Shown here one piece after another: positions 17,661 through 26,117 of a DNA stretch of 64,000 bases. The notes under the pieces are model-generated. The model ran no database searches. It saw nothing but the letters and a program-made list of their open reading frames with translations, and was not told where the DNA came from. The stretch comes from Oscillospiraceae bacterium (GTDB lineage Bacteria; Bacillota; Clostridia; Oscillospirales; Ruminococcaceae), in contig JAFQBH010000017.1 of assembly GCA_017399765.1 (NCBI GenBank), positions 1 to 64,000 on the forward strand, read 5' to 3'. The stretch's first letter is position 1; the number at the start of each line of letters is the position of its first letter. The translations under genes were made by a program, and so were the position numbers.

Positions 17661-17820
17661 TACCAGGGGAAATGTCGTCGAAGACGACAAAAGGGTAGCC
17701 AGGCTGTCACCGAAGGTGACTGAGGGATTGTAACTCTGTCCAATTAAAAAAGGGCGGAGGTTTCGAAAAGAATCCCCCCGCCACTTCGTGGCCCTCCCCC
17801 TTTAGGCAAGGGGGGCTTTT
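17661..17820. repeat. Hairpin-rich dispersed repeat, copy A
   Basis: About 160 bases containing four hairpins: TGTCGTCGAAGACGACA (17673-17689), GTCACCGAAGGTGAC (17706-17720), GCCACTTCGTGGC (about 17780-17792) and CCCCC-TTTAGGCAA-GGGGG. Related right halves occur at 20052, 45351 and 56139. It sits in the 484-base gap between glgP and the anti-sigma gene; the rest of the gap holds only the glgP promoter and cre-like site. Short minus-strand frames here have no ribosome sites. Confidence 0.6.
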
Positions 17821-17825
17821 TAACG

Positions 17826-17855
17826 AAAAAAGGGCGGAAACTCCGCCCTTTTTGT
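17826..17855 (-). terminator. Terminator of the sigma/anti-sigma operon
   Basis: Stem AAGGGCGGA / TCCGCCCTT flanked by A and T runs, directly after the stop at 17857. Confidence 0.85.
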
Positions 17856-17856
17856 T

Positions 17857-19365
17857 TTAGTTTATCGGTCTTATGCCTTCGGCAACTTTTGTTAGCTCAG
17901 CACTCTCTATTTCTCCTCGTACCCAGAAAAAATTTTCATCCACGTTCCAGGCTAACGAAGAAAAACCGTCCTTTTCCACCAAAATGCCCTGACTGTTATT
18001 TATCATGACTTCTGATATAGAGTCTGCATCTTCCGTATCCATGTGAAGGCTTGCGGTTTTATTGGATTGGGTGATTGTAAAATAGGAATTACCATTTGAG
18101 TATGTTATTATCGCTCTTGTTGTTAATTCTTGCTTTTCATCGAATATATATCCTTCCGGTATATATGTCGGCGCATAAGCACCTTCGAAATTGTAATTTT
18201 CCGGGTCAACGAATTCATATTCTTCGGCGGATTCTTCGGTTTCGGTTTTGCCAATGGGTTTAATGCCTTGTGCCATAAAAATTAAAGTATCTGCGGGTAA
18301 TGTTCCTCTTAATGAAAAGAAAGTGTTTTGATTGTTCCAGGTAATGATTACAAATCCATCTTTCTCAACAAGGAGAGCCTCACTTTCATTGATTATAATA
18401 GTTTCAACATTTTCTGCGTCTTCGGTATCAACTCTTGCAATAGGATTGCCGTTTGATTGTGAAAAAGTAAAATGTCCGTTGTTGCTTTCATAAATTATTA
18501 CGTTTTTTGTTCCTGCGGATTTTTTCTCTTTGAATTTATATGCGTCCGGAACAAAAGTCAGACCATAAGCACCTTCCCAATCATAAAGTTCCGGGTCAAC
18601 GAATTTATATTCTTCGGTTGGTTCTTCAGTTTTGCCAAGGGGCTTAATGCCTTCGGCGATTTTAATTGCTTCGTCGATACTGATTTTTCCGTCAATCGAA
18701 AGGTATGTTTCTCCACATATCCATACAAGCGAAACAATTTCATTTTCATAAACCAAAAAAGCTTCACTATTGCCAATAATGATTTTCTCTACATGTTCGG
18801 AACCTTCTGTGTCTATTCTGGCATACGATAAATTGTTTGTTTGTGAAATATAAAAATAATCTTCTCCATGAGAATACATTACACTCTTGTCATTATTTGT
18901 AAACTGTGTATCACTGATGCTGAATCCTTCCGGAATATATGTCGGCGCATAAGCACCTTCCCAATCATAAATCTCCGGGTCGATAAAACCGGTGCTGTTT
19001 CCAATGCTGACTTCCGTATATCTGTCATATTCTTTAATCATAAGATGATAAATCGCTTCTGCAACGGCTTCGCGCGCTTCCGCCGAAGCAACAACGACCG
19101 AAGAAAGGGAAACCACCGCAACGAAAACAACCATTGCCGCAACGGTGATAAGCTTTTTGGAAACCTTCCAGAAAACCGAAAGGTTTTCGCGGCGTTCGGT
19201 TTTTGAATAAATTTTTTCAATCTTTTTAAGGTCGGCGGGTTCTTCGTCTTTAATTTCCGAAAGGATTTTTTCGCTTTCCTCCGCCGCATAAAGTGCCATA
19301 ACTTTTGTAAAAAGAAGGTCTTCATATTTTTCCGTAATCGCTTTTTCGGAAAGGTTATACATCAT
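17857..19365 (-). CDS. Membrane anti-sigma factor with three tandem extracellular repeats (DUF4367-like)
   Basis: A 502-residue protein overlapping its sigma gene by 4 bases. The cytoplasmic N-terminus (1-68) is highly charged; one transmembrane helix spans about 71-93. Outside are three repeats of about 125 residues (about 127-252, 253-380, 381-502). Each begins F(I/V)DPE-Y-(W/F)EGAY, continues with a sheet-rich part ending in a TED/TEGS region, and closes with A(E/Q)GI(K/R)P. This matches DUF4367 domains seen in anti-sigma proteins, normally present once. It probably holds the sigma factor inactive until an outer signal arrives. Confidence 0.75.
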   Translation of the reverse strand: MMYNLSEKAITEKYEDLLFTKVMALYAAEESEKILSEIKDEEPADLKKIEKIYSKTERRENLSVFWKVSKKLITVAAMVVFVAVVSLSSVVVASAEAREAVAEAIYHLMIKEYDRYTEVSIGNSTGFIDPEIYDWEGAYAPTYIPEGFSISDTQFTNNDKSVMYSHGEDYFYISQTNNLSYARIDTEGSEHVEKIIIGNSEAFLVYENEIVSLVWICGETYLSIDGKISIDEAIKIAEGIKPLGKTEEPTEEYKFVDPELYDWEGAYGLTFVPDAYKFKEKKSAGTKNVIIYESNNGHFTFSQSNGNPIARVDTEDAENVETIIINESEALLVEKDGFVIITWNNQNTFFSLRGTLPADTLIFMAQGIKPIGKTETEESAEEYEFVDPENYNFEGAYAPTYIPEGYIFDEKQELTTRAIITYSNGNSYFTITQSNKTASLHMDTEDADSISEVMINNSQGILVEKDGFSSLAWNVDENFFWVRGEIESAELTKVAEGIRPIN

Positions 19366-19910
19366 TTTTCCTCCTTCATAACGGAATATGCCTTTCTGCG
19401 TGCTCTTAAAAGCCCGGAACGCACGGCACTTTCGGAAATTCCGAACTTTGCGCCGATTTCCGAATCGGAAAGACCAAGTATGTATTTGAATTCAAGCAGG
19501 TTTTTATATCTTTCCGGAATTTTTTCAAGGGCGGATTTAAGTTCCGCAACCGCTTCGCTTTTTAAATAAATTTCCTCCGGAATTGCGTTTTCGTCTTTTA
19601 AAAGCTCAACTTCCTCGCTGTCAAATTCCGAAAAATTCCAGCGACTCTGCTTTTTGTTCCGGCTGTATGCGCTGAATTTAACCGCGGAAAGAAGATATGC
19701 GGGAAGTTTCTTTTGCTCAACTGCAATAACGGAATCAACGCGTTTTATAAGGTCGGCAAAAACTTCCTGAACAAGTTCTTCGGCATCTTCATTGTTATCA
19801 AGCAACAAAAGCGCTTTTTTAAGCATGGCGGAATAATATTTTTTATAAATCTCCGTAATAAATTCCCGCTGAAAATCGTTTTCGATTGCGGAAATCATCA
19901 TTGTTATCAT
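19362..19910 (-). CDS. RNA polymerase ECF-type sigma factor
   Basis: A 182-residue sigma factor with region 2 (LLLLDNNEDAEELVQEVFADLI) and region 4 (EYKYILGLSDSEIGAKFGISESAVRSGLLRARR-like helix-turn-helix). The start ATG 19910 follows AAGGGAAGTGG by 7 bases; the frame extends to 19937 without support. It is co-transcribed with the downstream triple-repeat anti-sigma factor. A minus-strand TTGAAG-16-TATGAT pair upstream may be its promoter. Confidence 0.85.
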   Translation of the reverse strand: MITMMISAIENDFQREFITEIYKKYYSAMLKKALLLLDNNEDAEELVQEVFADLIKRVDSVIAVEQKKLPAYLLSAVKFSAYSRNKKQSRWNFSEFDSEEVELLKDENAIPEEIYLKSEAVAELKSALEKIPERYKNLLEFKYILGLSDSEIGAKFGISESAVRSGLLRARRKAYSVMKEEK

Positions 19911-20002
19911 AAAAAAACCACTTCCCTTATGTTTCAATCATATCACATATTTTTATGTCTTCAATATGTCAGTATGATTTATGCGGAAAATGTTGCAGAA
20001 AA

Positions 20003-20033
20003 AATAAAAAGGGCGGAATTTCCACCCTTTTTA
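20003..20033 (-). terminator. Probable thrS terminator
   Basis: AAAAAGGGCGGA-ATT-TCCACCCTTTTT, a stem with one C-A mismatch, T-rich on the minus strand, about 80 bases after the thrS stop. Confidence 0.55.
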
Positions 20034-20051
20034 AAATTTGATGTATTAAAA

Positions 20052-20107
20052 AACACCTCATCCGCCGCGGCTTACGCCATGCGGCACCTTCCCCTCAAGG
20101 GGAAGGC
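20052..20107. repeat. Dispersed repeat, copy B (right half)
   Basis: CACCTCATCC followed by hairpin GCCGC...GCGGC (about 20063-20085) and hairpin CCTTCCCC-TCAA-GGGGAAGG. It lies 8 bases after the thrS stop codon and resembles the right ends of copies A, C and D. Confidence 0.55.
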
Positions 20108-20114
20108 AATTTTT

Positions 20115-22052
20115 TTATTTGCAAACTTTGTTGTCAACTTCCTCGTGGAGTTTAGCGATGAATTCATCAAGAGCAACTGCGCCAAGGTCGCCTTCTTTTC
20201 TGGAACGAACGGCAACTTTGCCTTCTTCCATTTCCTTTGCGCCGACTACGAGCATATAGGGAACTTTTTCAAGCTGTGCTTCGCGGATCTTGAAACCGAT
20301 TTTTTCATAGCGGGAATCAACTTCCGGTCTGAATCCGCAGCGAAGAAGTTTTTTCTTGATTTCTTCTGCATATTCGTTCTGGTCTTCGGTAATGGGAAGG
20401 ATTCTGACCTGTTCCGGAGAAAGCCAGGTGGGAAGTGCGCCGCCGTATTTCTCGATAAGGAGAGCGATGGTTCTTTCATAGCATCCGAGAGAAGTTCTGT
20501 GGATGATATAAGGATAAACCGCCTGGTTGTTCTGGTCGATATAGGTCATTCCGAAACGCTGTGCAAGCATCATATCGATCTGGATGGTAACAAGGGTATC
20601 TTCCTTGCCGTAAACGTTTTTGCCCTGGATATCGAGTTTCGGACCATAGAAAGCTGCTTCGCCTGCGGCTTCGGTATATTCAAGACCGATGTTGTCGAGG
20701 ATTTTTCTCATTGCGCCTTCGGCTTCTTCCCACATTTCGGGAGTGCCTTCATATTTATCCTTGTTATCCGGATCCCATTTGGAGAAACGGAAGGTAAGGT
20801 CTTCGTAAAGACCAATATCGGTCATAACCTCTTTAACGAGTTTGAGGCAGTTTCTGAATTCTTCCTCAAGCTGGTCCGGACGGATAATGAGGTGACCTTC
20901 GGAAATGGTGAACTGGCGAACGCGGATAAGTCCGTGCATTTCGCCGGAAGCTTCGTTACGGAAGAGGGTAGAGGTTTCGCCGTAACGGAAGGGAAGTTCA
21001 CGGTAGGAATGTTTGTCGTTGAGATAAACCTGATACTGGAAGGGGCAGGTCATAGGACGAAGAGCGAAGACTTCTTTATCTTTTTCTTCGTCGCCGAGAA
21101 CGAACATTCCGTCTTTATAGTGATCCCAGTGTCCGGAAACTTTATAAAGGTCGGATTTTGCCATAAGGGGAGTTCTGGTCATTACATAACCGTATTCATA
21201 TTCTTCCTTATCCTGAACATAGCGGTTGAGGATCTGGAAAAGTTTTGCGCCCTTGGGCATAAGAAGCGGAAGACCCTGGCCGACATAATCGCTGTTGCAG
21301 AAATATTTGAGCTGGCGGCCGAGAATGTTGTGGTCGCGGCGTTTTGCGTCTTCAACAGCTTCAAGATAAGCTTCAAGCTCTGCTTTTTTCGGGAAGGAAA
21401 TTCCGTAAATACGGGAAAGCATTTTGTTCTTTTCGCTTCCGCGCCAGTAAGCACCGGTGGTGGAAGTGAGTTTGAATGCTTTGATGGGGGAGATGTTCAT
21501 AAGGTGAGGTCCTGCGCAAAGTTCGCAGAAATCGCCCTGTTTATAGAAAGAAAGAGCTTCGCCTTTTCCTGCGTGCTCATCAATGAGCTCGAGTTTATAA
21601 GGCTGGTCTTTCATGATCTCTTTTGCTTCTTCCTCGCTCATGGTGCATTTATTGAGTTCAAGACCGGTTTTGATGATCTTTGCCATCTCGTCTTCGATTT
21701 TTTTAAGGTCATCAACGGTGAAAGGTTTTTCAACGTCGAAGTCATAATAGAATCCGTTGTCGATAGCCGGGCCGATGGAGAATTTTGCACCGGGGAAAAG
21801 ATGAAGAACAGCCTGGGCCATGACATGGGAAGTGGTGTGCCAGAAAGCTTTTTTTCCGTAAGGATCGTCGAAGGTGAGAATTTCAACTTCGCAGTCTTCT
21901 TCGATGGGGGTACGAAGGTCGCAGCCTTCGCCGTTGATTTTTGCCGCACAGGCAACTCTTGCAAGTCCGGAGCTGATGCTCTGGGCAATCTGATAGGGGG
22001 TGACGCCGTTTTCGTATTCTTTAACGTCGCCACGAAGAGATACTTTAACCAT
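20115..22052 (-). CDS. thrS: Threonyl-tRNA synthetase
   Basis: A 645-residue class II enzyme. In order: N-terminal TGS domain (about 1-60), second additional domain with the editing HxxxH (HTTSHVMAQ), class II core with RPMTCPFQYQVY and FRNEASGEMHGLIRVRQF (motif 2), motif 3 near IHRTSLGCYERTIALLIE, and a C-terminal anticodon-binding domain. ATG 22052 follows AAGGAGG. Expression is controlled by a Thr T-box just upstream. Confidence 0.97.
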   Translation of the reverse strand: MVKVSLRGDVKEYENGVTPYQIAQSISSGLARVACAAKINGEGCDLRTPIEEDCEVEILTFDDPYGKKAFWHTTSHVMAQAVLHLFPGAKFSIGPAIDNGFYYDFDVEKPFTVDDLKKIEDEMAKIIKTGLELNKCTMSEEEAKEIMKDQPYKLELIDEHAGKGEALSFYKQGDFCELCAGPHLMNISPIKAFKLTSTTGAYWRGSEKNKMLSRIYGISFPKKAELEAYLEAVEDAKRRDHNILGRQLKYFCNSDYVGQGLPLLMPKGAKLFQILNRYVQDKEEYEYGYVMTRTPLMAKSDLYKVSGHWDHYKDGMFVLGDEEKDKEVFALRPMTCPFQYQVYLNDKHSYRELPFRYGETSTLFRNEASGEMHGLIRVRQFTISEGHLIIRPDQLEEEFRNCLKLVKEVMTDIGLYEDLTFRFSKWDPDNKDKYEGTPEMWEEAEGAMRKILDNIGLEYTEAAGEAAFYGPKLDIQGKNVYGKEDTLVTIQIDMMLAQRFGMTYIDQNNQAVYPYIIHRTSLGCYERTIALLIEKYGGALPTWLSPEQVRILPITEDQNEYAEEIKKKLLRCGFRPEVDSRYEKIGFKIREAQLEKVPYMLVVGAKEMEEGKVAVRSRKEGDLGAVALDEFIAKLHEEVDNKVCK

Positions 22053-22083
22053 AATTTTTCCTCCTTGTTTTTTGCGGGGCAAA

Positions 22084-22346
22084 ATAAAAAAAGCTTCGCC
22101 CCAAAAATTAAGGGGCGAAGCAACAAGCTCCACGGTTCCACCCTTGTTTACGGAAAATCTTTTCCGCACTCAAAGTTCCGCCTTAACGCGGCGGCAACGG
22201 TGTGTTCGCAAAAAAATCACTTGCACACGCTCCGGGGATGGTCTTTCACATTTTTCAACGGGCGGGCTTTCAGAATCTTGCCGTCCTCTCTGGGAAGAAA
22301 AACTGTTTCGGTTTCCCCATCAACGCATTTTAAAAATATCAAATAA
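22084..22346 (-). promoter_or_regulatory. T-box leader, threonine type
   Basis: Read on the minus strand, the leader carries the core AGGGTGGAACCGTGG (near 22144-22130) and a terminator with stem GCTTCGCCCC / GGGGCGAAGC plus a T-run. TGGA in the core pairs with a UCCA tRNA end, as in tRNA-Thr. ACC at 22242-22240 lies in the pattern GAAAG-ACC-N2-CCCCGGAGC, matching the specifier position of the Met leader at 5050. Uncharged tRNA-Thr should allow thrS transcription. Confidence 0.9.
22086..22121 (-). terminator. T-box regulated terminator of thrS
   Basis: A 10-bp stem GCTTCGCCCC / GGGGCGAAGC followed on the minus strand by T7; competes with the antiterminator of the Thr T-box. Confidence 0.85.
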
Positions 22347-22375
22347 ATATTAGCACCGGCGAACACATTTGTCAA
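22347..22375 (-). promoter_or_regulatory. Promoter of the thrS leader
   Basis: On the minus strand TTGACA (22375-22370), 17 bases, TAATAT (22352-22347). Confidence 0.8.
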
Positions 22376-22498
22376 CGGTTGAAGAACAAAAATGTAATAA
22401 AATATTATAAAGTATTATAAAATAGATTATATAAAAATGAATAAATGAGAAAAATGCATAAAAACTACCGCAGAATATTCATTTTTACTTAATATTTC

Positions 22499-22527
22499 TT
22501 GACAGCACCTTTAAATAGGTTTATTAT
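22499..22527 (+). promoter_or_regulatory. Promoter of rny
   Basis: TTGACA (22499-22504), 17 bases, TATTAT (22522-22527). The stretch from 22376 to 22498 between the two divergent promoters is A/T-rich and shows nothing else. Confidence 0.75.
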
Positions 22528-22612
22528 ATTAATAACATGTGTAAGTCTGTTTATCTGTAAAGGACAGACCTCTGGCATTTTAATATATATAGAAAGGAAT
22601 ATTCAAAGCACC

Positions 22613-24223
22613 ATGGAAATCATGACCTTTATCAAAAGCATGAATATCTTTGCTGATTTAACTTCCAGCGATATTCTTGTTTGCGTGATCGTTGGCATCA
22701 TTGCTTTGGTCGTTGGTTTGATAATCGCTTTCCCGGTGGGTGTTGCATATAGACGCAAAGTTGCGGAAGCCGAACTTGGTTCCGCCGAAGAAGAAGCAAG
22801 ACGCATTGTAAACGAATCAATCAAAACTGCTGAAAGCCGCAAAAAAGAAGCTCTTATTGAAGCAAAGGATGAGATCCACCGCCTCAGATCCGAAGCGGAT
22901 AAGGAAATCAAAGACCGCCGCGCAGAAGTTCAGCGCAGCGAGCACAGACTCCAGCAAAAAGAAGAATCCCTTGAAAAGAAAGCAGACAACCTCGATAAAA
23001 AAGAGGAAGTTATGCAGGAAAAAATCCAGGCCGCCGAAGCAAGACTTGCTGAAGCGGAACAGATCAAAAAAAGCCAGTTCGAAATGCTCGAACGCATTTC
23101 CGGTTATTCCGAAGAACAGGCAAAAATCCAGCTTCTTGAAGAAGTTGAAGCAAAACTTTCCCACGAAAAAGCTCTTCGCATAATGCAGTTTGAGCAGCAG
23201 CTCAAAGATGAATCCGAAGAAAAAGCACGCGAGATCATTGGAACCGCAGTTTCCCGCTGTGCACCGGATTACGTTGCAGAAGCAACCGTTTCCGTTGTTC
23301 CGCTTCCCAGCGATGAGATGAAAGGCCGTATTATCGGACGTGAAGGACGCAACATCCGTGCTCTCGAAACCCTTACCGGCGTTGACCTCATCATCGACGA
23401 TACCCCCGAAGCAATCACCCTTTCTTCTTTCGATCCGGTCCGCCGTGAAATTGCAAGACTTTCTCTTGAAAAACTTATTCAGGACGGCCGTATCCATCCG
23501 GCAAGAATTGAAGAAACCGTTGATAAAGCACGCAAAGAAGTTGACGCAAAAATCAAACAGGACGGCGAGCACGCAGTTCTCGAATGCGGTGTTCGCGGTG
23601 TTGCACCCGAACTTGTCCGTCTTCTCGGCCGTATGAGATACCGTACCAGCTATGGCCAGAACGTGCTCATGCATTCCATCGAGGTTGCACAGATCGCGGG
23701 ACTTCTTGCCAACGAAATGGGCGGGGTTGACCCCAACATGGCAAGAAGAGCAGGTCTTCTCCACGATATCGGTAAAGCTCTTACCCATGAAATCGAAGGA
23801 AGCCACGTTACAATCGGCGTTGACGTTGCTAAAAAGTATAAAGAGCCCGAAGCTGTTATCCACGCAATCGAAGCTCACCACGGCGACGTTGAACCCAGAA
23901 CTACCATTGCATGGCTCGTTCAGGCAGCGGACGCAATTTCCGCCGCAAGACCCGGCGCAAGAAGAGAAAACCTTGAAAACTATATCAAACGCCTTGAAAA
24001 ACTCGAAGAAATCGCAAATTCCTTCGAAGGCGTTGATAATTGCTTCGCGATCCAGGCCGGACGCGAAGTTAGAATCGTTGTTAAACCCGAAGTTGTTGAC
24101 GATGAAAAAATGGTGCTTCTTGCTCACGATATCGCCGAAAAAATTGAAGGCGAACTCGAATATCCCGGTCAGATCAAAGTTCATCTTGTCCGCGAAAGCA
24201 GAGCGGTTGATTACGCAAAATAA
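22613..24223 (+). CDS. rny: Ribonuclease Y
   Basis: A 536-residue membrane-anchored endoribonuclease that starts mRNA decay. In order: an N-terminal transmembrane helix (about 20-45), a long coiled coil rich in Glu, Lys and Ala (about 50-210), a KH domain with [13 protein letters not shown], and an HD domain with [15 protein letters not shown] and the AHHGDVEP segment. ATG 22613 follows AAAGGA at a rather long 14 bases; ATG 22622 is an alternative. The frame upstream to 22499 overlaps the promoter. Monocistronic. Confidence 0.94.
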   Translation: MEIMTFIKSMNIFADLTSSDILVCVIVGIIALVVGLIIAFPVGVAYRRKVAEAELGSAEEEARRIVNESIKTAESRKKEALIEAKDEIHRLRSEADKEIKDRRAEVQRSEHRLQQKEESLEKKADNLDKKEEVMQEKIQAAEARLAEAEQIKKSQFEMLERISGYSEEQAKIQLLEEVEAKLSHEKALRIMQFEQQLKDESEEKAREIIGTAVSRCAPDYVAEATVSVVPLPSDEMKGRIIGREGRNIRALETLTGVDLIIDDTPEAITLSSFDPVRREIARLSLEKLIQDGRIHPARIEETVDKARKEVDAKIKQDGEHAVLECGVRGVAPELVRLLGRMRYRTSYGQNVLMHSIEVAQIAGLLANEMGGVDPNMARRAGLLHDIGKALTHEIEGSHVTIGVDVAKKYKEPEAVIHAIEAHHGDVEPRTTIAWLVQAADAISAARPGARRENLENYIKRLEKLEEIANSFEGVDNCFAIQAGREVRIVVKPEVVDDEKMVLLAHDIAEKIEGELEYPGQIKVHLVRESRAVDYAK

Positions 24224-24240
24224 TCCTTATCAGATATTAA

Positions 24241-24269
24241 AAGAGTGCCCGATGGGCACTCTTTTTTTG
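24241..24269 (+). terminator. Terminator of rny
   Basis: An 8-bp stem AGAGTGCCC / GGGCACTCT with T7. The first SdpR-type operator starts two bases later. Confidence 0.9.
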
Positions 24270-24270
24270 T

Positions 24271-24357
24271 CAACAACTATTTAGAAACTTTTCTAAATAG
24301 TTGTTGACAAGTGCAGCTTGAATATGTTATATTCTATTTAGAAAAAAATCTAAATAG
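24271..24357 (+). promoter_or_regulatory. Twin-operator promoter of the SdpR/SdpI operon
   Basis: TTGACA (24304-24309) and TATATT (24328-24333, spacer 18; TTATAT at 17) form the promoter. CTATTTAGA-N6-TCTAAATAG occurs twice with identical half-sites: 24277-24300, just upstream of the -35, and 24334-24357, directly after the -10. The upstream copy lies within a larger palindrome (24271-24306) with 17-bp arms and a 2-base centre that runs into the -35. Centres are 57 bases apart. The likely binder is the ArsR-type regulator at 25836. Confidence 0.75.
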
Positions 24358-24373
24358 TTTGGGAGGCGAAGAT

Positions 24374-25300
24374 ATGACCGAAGAAAAAATCATAATCGGC
24401 GAAGGAACGGAATTTCCGCTTAACGGAATTTTGACTTTGCCGGAAAATCCTGAAAAACCGGTCCCGGCGGTGGTTTTTGTTCATGGTTCCGGTTCAAGCA
24501 ATATGGACGAAAAAGTTATGAAACTTACCCCTTTCAAAGACCTTGCAGAGGGCCTTGGAAAGCACGGAATCGCTTCGATAAGATATGACAAGAGAAGTTT
24601 TGCCCACGGAAGAAAGATGCTGAAAAAAGGCAGTCTGACAGTCAGGGAAGAGGTTATCGAAGATGCTGTCCTTGCTTCCGAAATGCTGAAAAATGACCCG
24701 AGAATAGATTCCGAAAAAGTTTTTATAATCGGTCACAGCATGGGCGCAATGCTTGCGCCGAGAATCGATTTTGAAGGCGGAAATTTCAAAGGGCTTATCC
24801 TTATGGCAGGAACTCTCGATACCCTTGAAGAGGTCCTTTTCCGTCAGCTTGAGGAAATGAAAAACGGAAAGAGCAAAATTATGAGCTGGGTGGCTTCCGC
24901 CCAGGATAAAAAATTCCGTAAATCCTTTGAAAATCTTTATGAAATTTCCGATGAGAAAGCGAAAAAACGCAAATATGCCGGCGGAGTCGACCTTTATTAT
25001 TTCAAGGAAATGGGCGAACACCGCGCCGAAGATTATCTTGAAAAAACAGAAAAACCTGTGCTTATAATGCAGGGAAGCCGCGATTTGCAGGTAGATGTTG
25101 AAAGAGATTTTGGCGGATATAAACGCGCTTTCGGCAAAAAGGATAATTTCAGCTTCCGGCTTTATGAAGGGCTGAACCATTGTTTTGTTCCGGCGCTTTA
25201 TGACGATATTTCAAAAGCAACGAAGGAATTTTCCAAAGAACGCCATATCGGCGAAAACGTGATTTCCGATATTGCCGGCTGGATTTTTAAAAATTGCTGA
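24374..25300 (+). CDS. Alpha/beta hydrolase
   Basis: A 308-residue serine hydrolase. PAVVFVHGSGSSN gives the oxyanion region, GHSMGA holds the nucleophile Ser (G-x-S-x-G), IMQGSRDLQVD holds the probable acid Asp, and GLNHCFVP the catalytic His. It resembles dienelactone hydrolase/acyl-peptidase-like family members; the substrate is unknown. No signal peptide, so cytosolic. ATG 24374 follows GGGAGGCG. It is the first gene of a five-gene unit ending in an ArsR repressor and an SdpI-like protein, an unusual partner for that pair. Confidence 0.85.
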   Translation: MTEEKIIIGEGTEFPLNGILTLPENPEKPVPAVVFVHGSGSSNMDEKVMKLTPFKDLAEGLGKHGIASIRYDKRSFAHGRKMLKKGSLTVREEVIEDAVLASEMLKNDPRIDSEKVFIIGHSMGAMLAPRIDFEGGNFKGLILMAGTLDTLEEVLFRQLEEMKNGKSKIMSWVASAQDKKFRKSFENLYEISDEKAKKRKYAGGVDLYYFKEMGEHRAEDYLEKTEKPVLIMQGSRDLQVDVERDFGGYKRAFGKKDNFSFRLYEGLNHCFVPALYDDISKATKEFSKERHIGENVISDIAGWIFKNC

Positions 25301-25316
25301 AGGAAGAGGGCCAAAA

Positions 25317-25532
25317 ATGAAAAAATATTTTGCCCCGATTCTGGTATCGGTTTTGATGATAATTTATTTTATAGTTTATTTCAGCGTTTTAATAATGCTG
25401 TTTGAAAACCTTGTTTTCAAGGTTTTGCTTGGAATAATTCCCGCAATTTTCAGCGGAATTATGATATTTGTACTTATTGAAAGAATTAAAGAAATAAGGA
25501 GCGGAGAAGAAGATGATCTTGGTAAATACTGA
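25317..25532 (+). CDS. Small two-helix membrane protein
   Basis: A 71-residue protein with two predicted transmembrane helices (about 5-30 and 34-55) and a charged tail ERIKEIRSGEEDDLGKY. ATG 25317 follows AGGAAGAGGG. It overlaps the next gene by 20 bases. Family not recognised; position suggests a membrane role alongside SdpI. Confidence 0.7.
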   Translation: MKKYFAPILVSVLMIIYFIVYFSVLIMLFENLVFKVLLGIIPAIFSGIMIFVLIERIKEIRSGEEDDLGKY

Positions 25533-25824
25533 TTACATCACCGGAAAAGAATTTGAAATGCTCGGACTTGTTTGCGGAAGCACTATCCAGACCAAAAATA
25601 TCGGAAGAGATATTACCCAAAGTTTCAAAACTCTTGTCGGCGGGGAGCTTAAAGCCTATAACGATATGATGAACAAAGCACGCGCCCTTGCAACAAAGCG
25701 CATGGTTGAAGAAGCGGAAGCAAAAGGTGCGGACGCAATTATCAATATCCGTTATTCGTCTTCCGCAATAATGCAGGGCGCGGCAGAAGTTGTTGCATAC
25801 GGAACTGCTGTAAAATTCATCTGA
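25513..25824 (+). CDS. YbjQ/UPF0145 family protein
   Basis: A 103-residue soluble protein matching the UPF0145 (YbjQ) pattern: VCGSTIQTKNIGRDITQSFKTLVGGELKAY, then AKGADAIINIRYSSS and GTAVKF. These form pentameric rings of unknown function, sometimes called putative heavy-metal-binding. It overlaps the preceding gene by 20 bases and lies 11 bases before the repressor gene. Confidence 0.85.
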   Translation: MILVNTDYITGKEFEMLGLVCGSTIQTKNIGRDITQSFKTLVGGELKAYNDMMNKARALATKRMVEEAEAKGADAIINIRYSSSAIMQGAAEVVAYGTAVKFI

Positions 25825-25835
25825 GGTGAACCAAA

Positions 25836-26117
25836 ATGAGCTTTGCAGAAACGTTTAAAGCTCTTTCCGACCCGGCAAGAAGAGAAATTCTGCTGATGCT
25901 TCGGGAAGGAAAAATGTCCGCCGGAGAAATCGGTTCCCATTTTGATATGACCGGCGCGACGGTTTCTTACCATCTTTCGGTTCTTAAAAAAGCGGACCTT
26001 GTTTATGAAACAAAGCAGAAAAACTTTGTTTTTTATGAACTCAACACCTCTGTTTTTGAGGAAATAATGCTCTGGTTTGCCCAGTTCAAAGGAGAGAACA
26101 GCGATGAAAATAAATAA
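25836..26117 (+). CDS. ArsR/SmtB-family autorepressor, SdpR-like
   Basis: A 93-residue winged helix-turn-helix protein: FKALSDPARREILLMLREGKMSAGEIGSHFDMTGATVSYHLSVLKKADLV, ending with YELNTSVFEEIMLWFAQF, typical of SdpR. No Cys pair of metal-sensing ArsR members is present. In B. subtilis SdpR represses sdpRI and is sequestered at the membrane by SdpI when toxin SdpC is outside. GAGGTG precedes ATG 25836. It overlaps the SdpI-like gene by 14 bases. The likely operators are the twin palindromes at 24277 and 24334. Confidence 0.88.
   Translation: MSFAETFKALSDPARREILLMLREGKMSAGEIGSHFDMTGATVSYHLSVLKKADLVYETKQKNFVFYELNTSVFEEIMLWFAQFKGENSDENK

Noticed and set aside
17449..17690. Short minus-strand frames of 63-70 codons upstream of glgP
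   Set aside because: No ribosome sites; they cover the cre-like site and repeat region.
19713..22346. 877-codon plus-strand open frame
   Set aside because: It runs antisense to thrS and its T-box leader. The composition is that of a reversed reading frame (Phe- and Cys-rich), and there is no ribosome site.
22817..24184. 455-codon minus-strand open frame
   Set aside because: Antisense to rny, Phe- and Cys-rich, with no ribosome site; a shadow of the coding strand.
24271..24306. The 36-base palindrome as a second rny terminator
   Set aside because: It has no T-run and overlaps the -35 of the next operon; its core is repeated at 24334, which fits an operator better.
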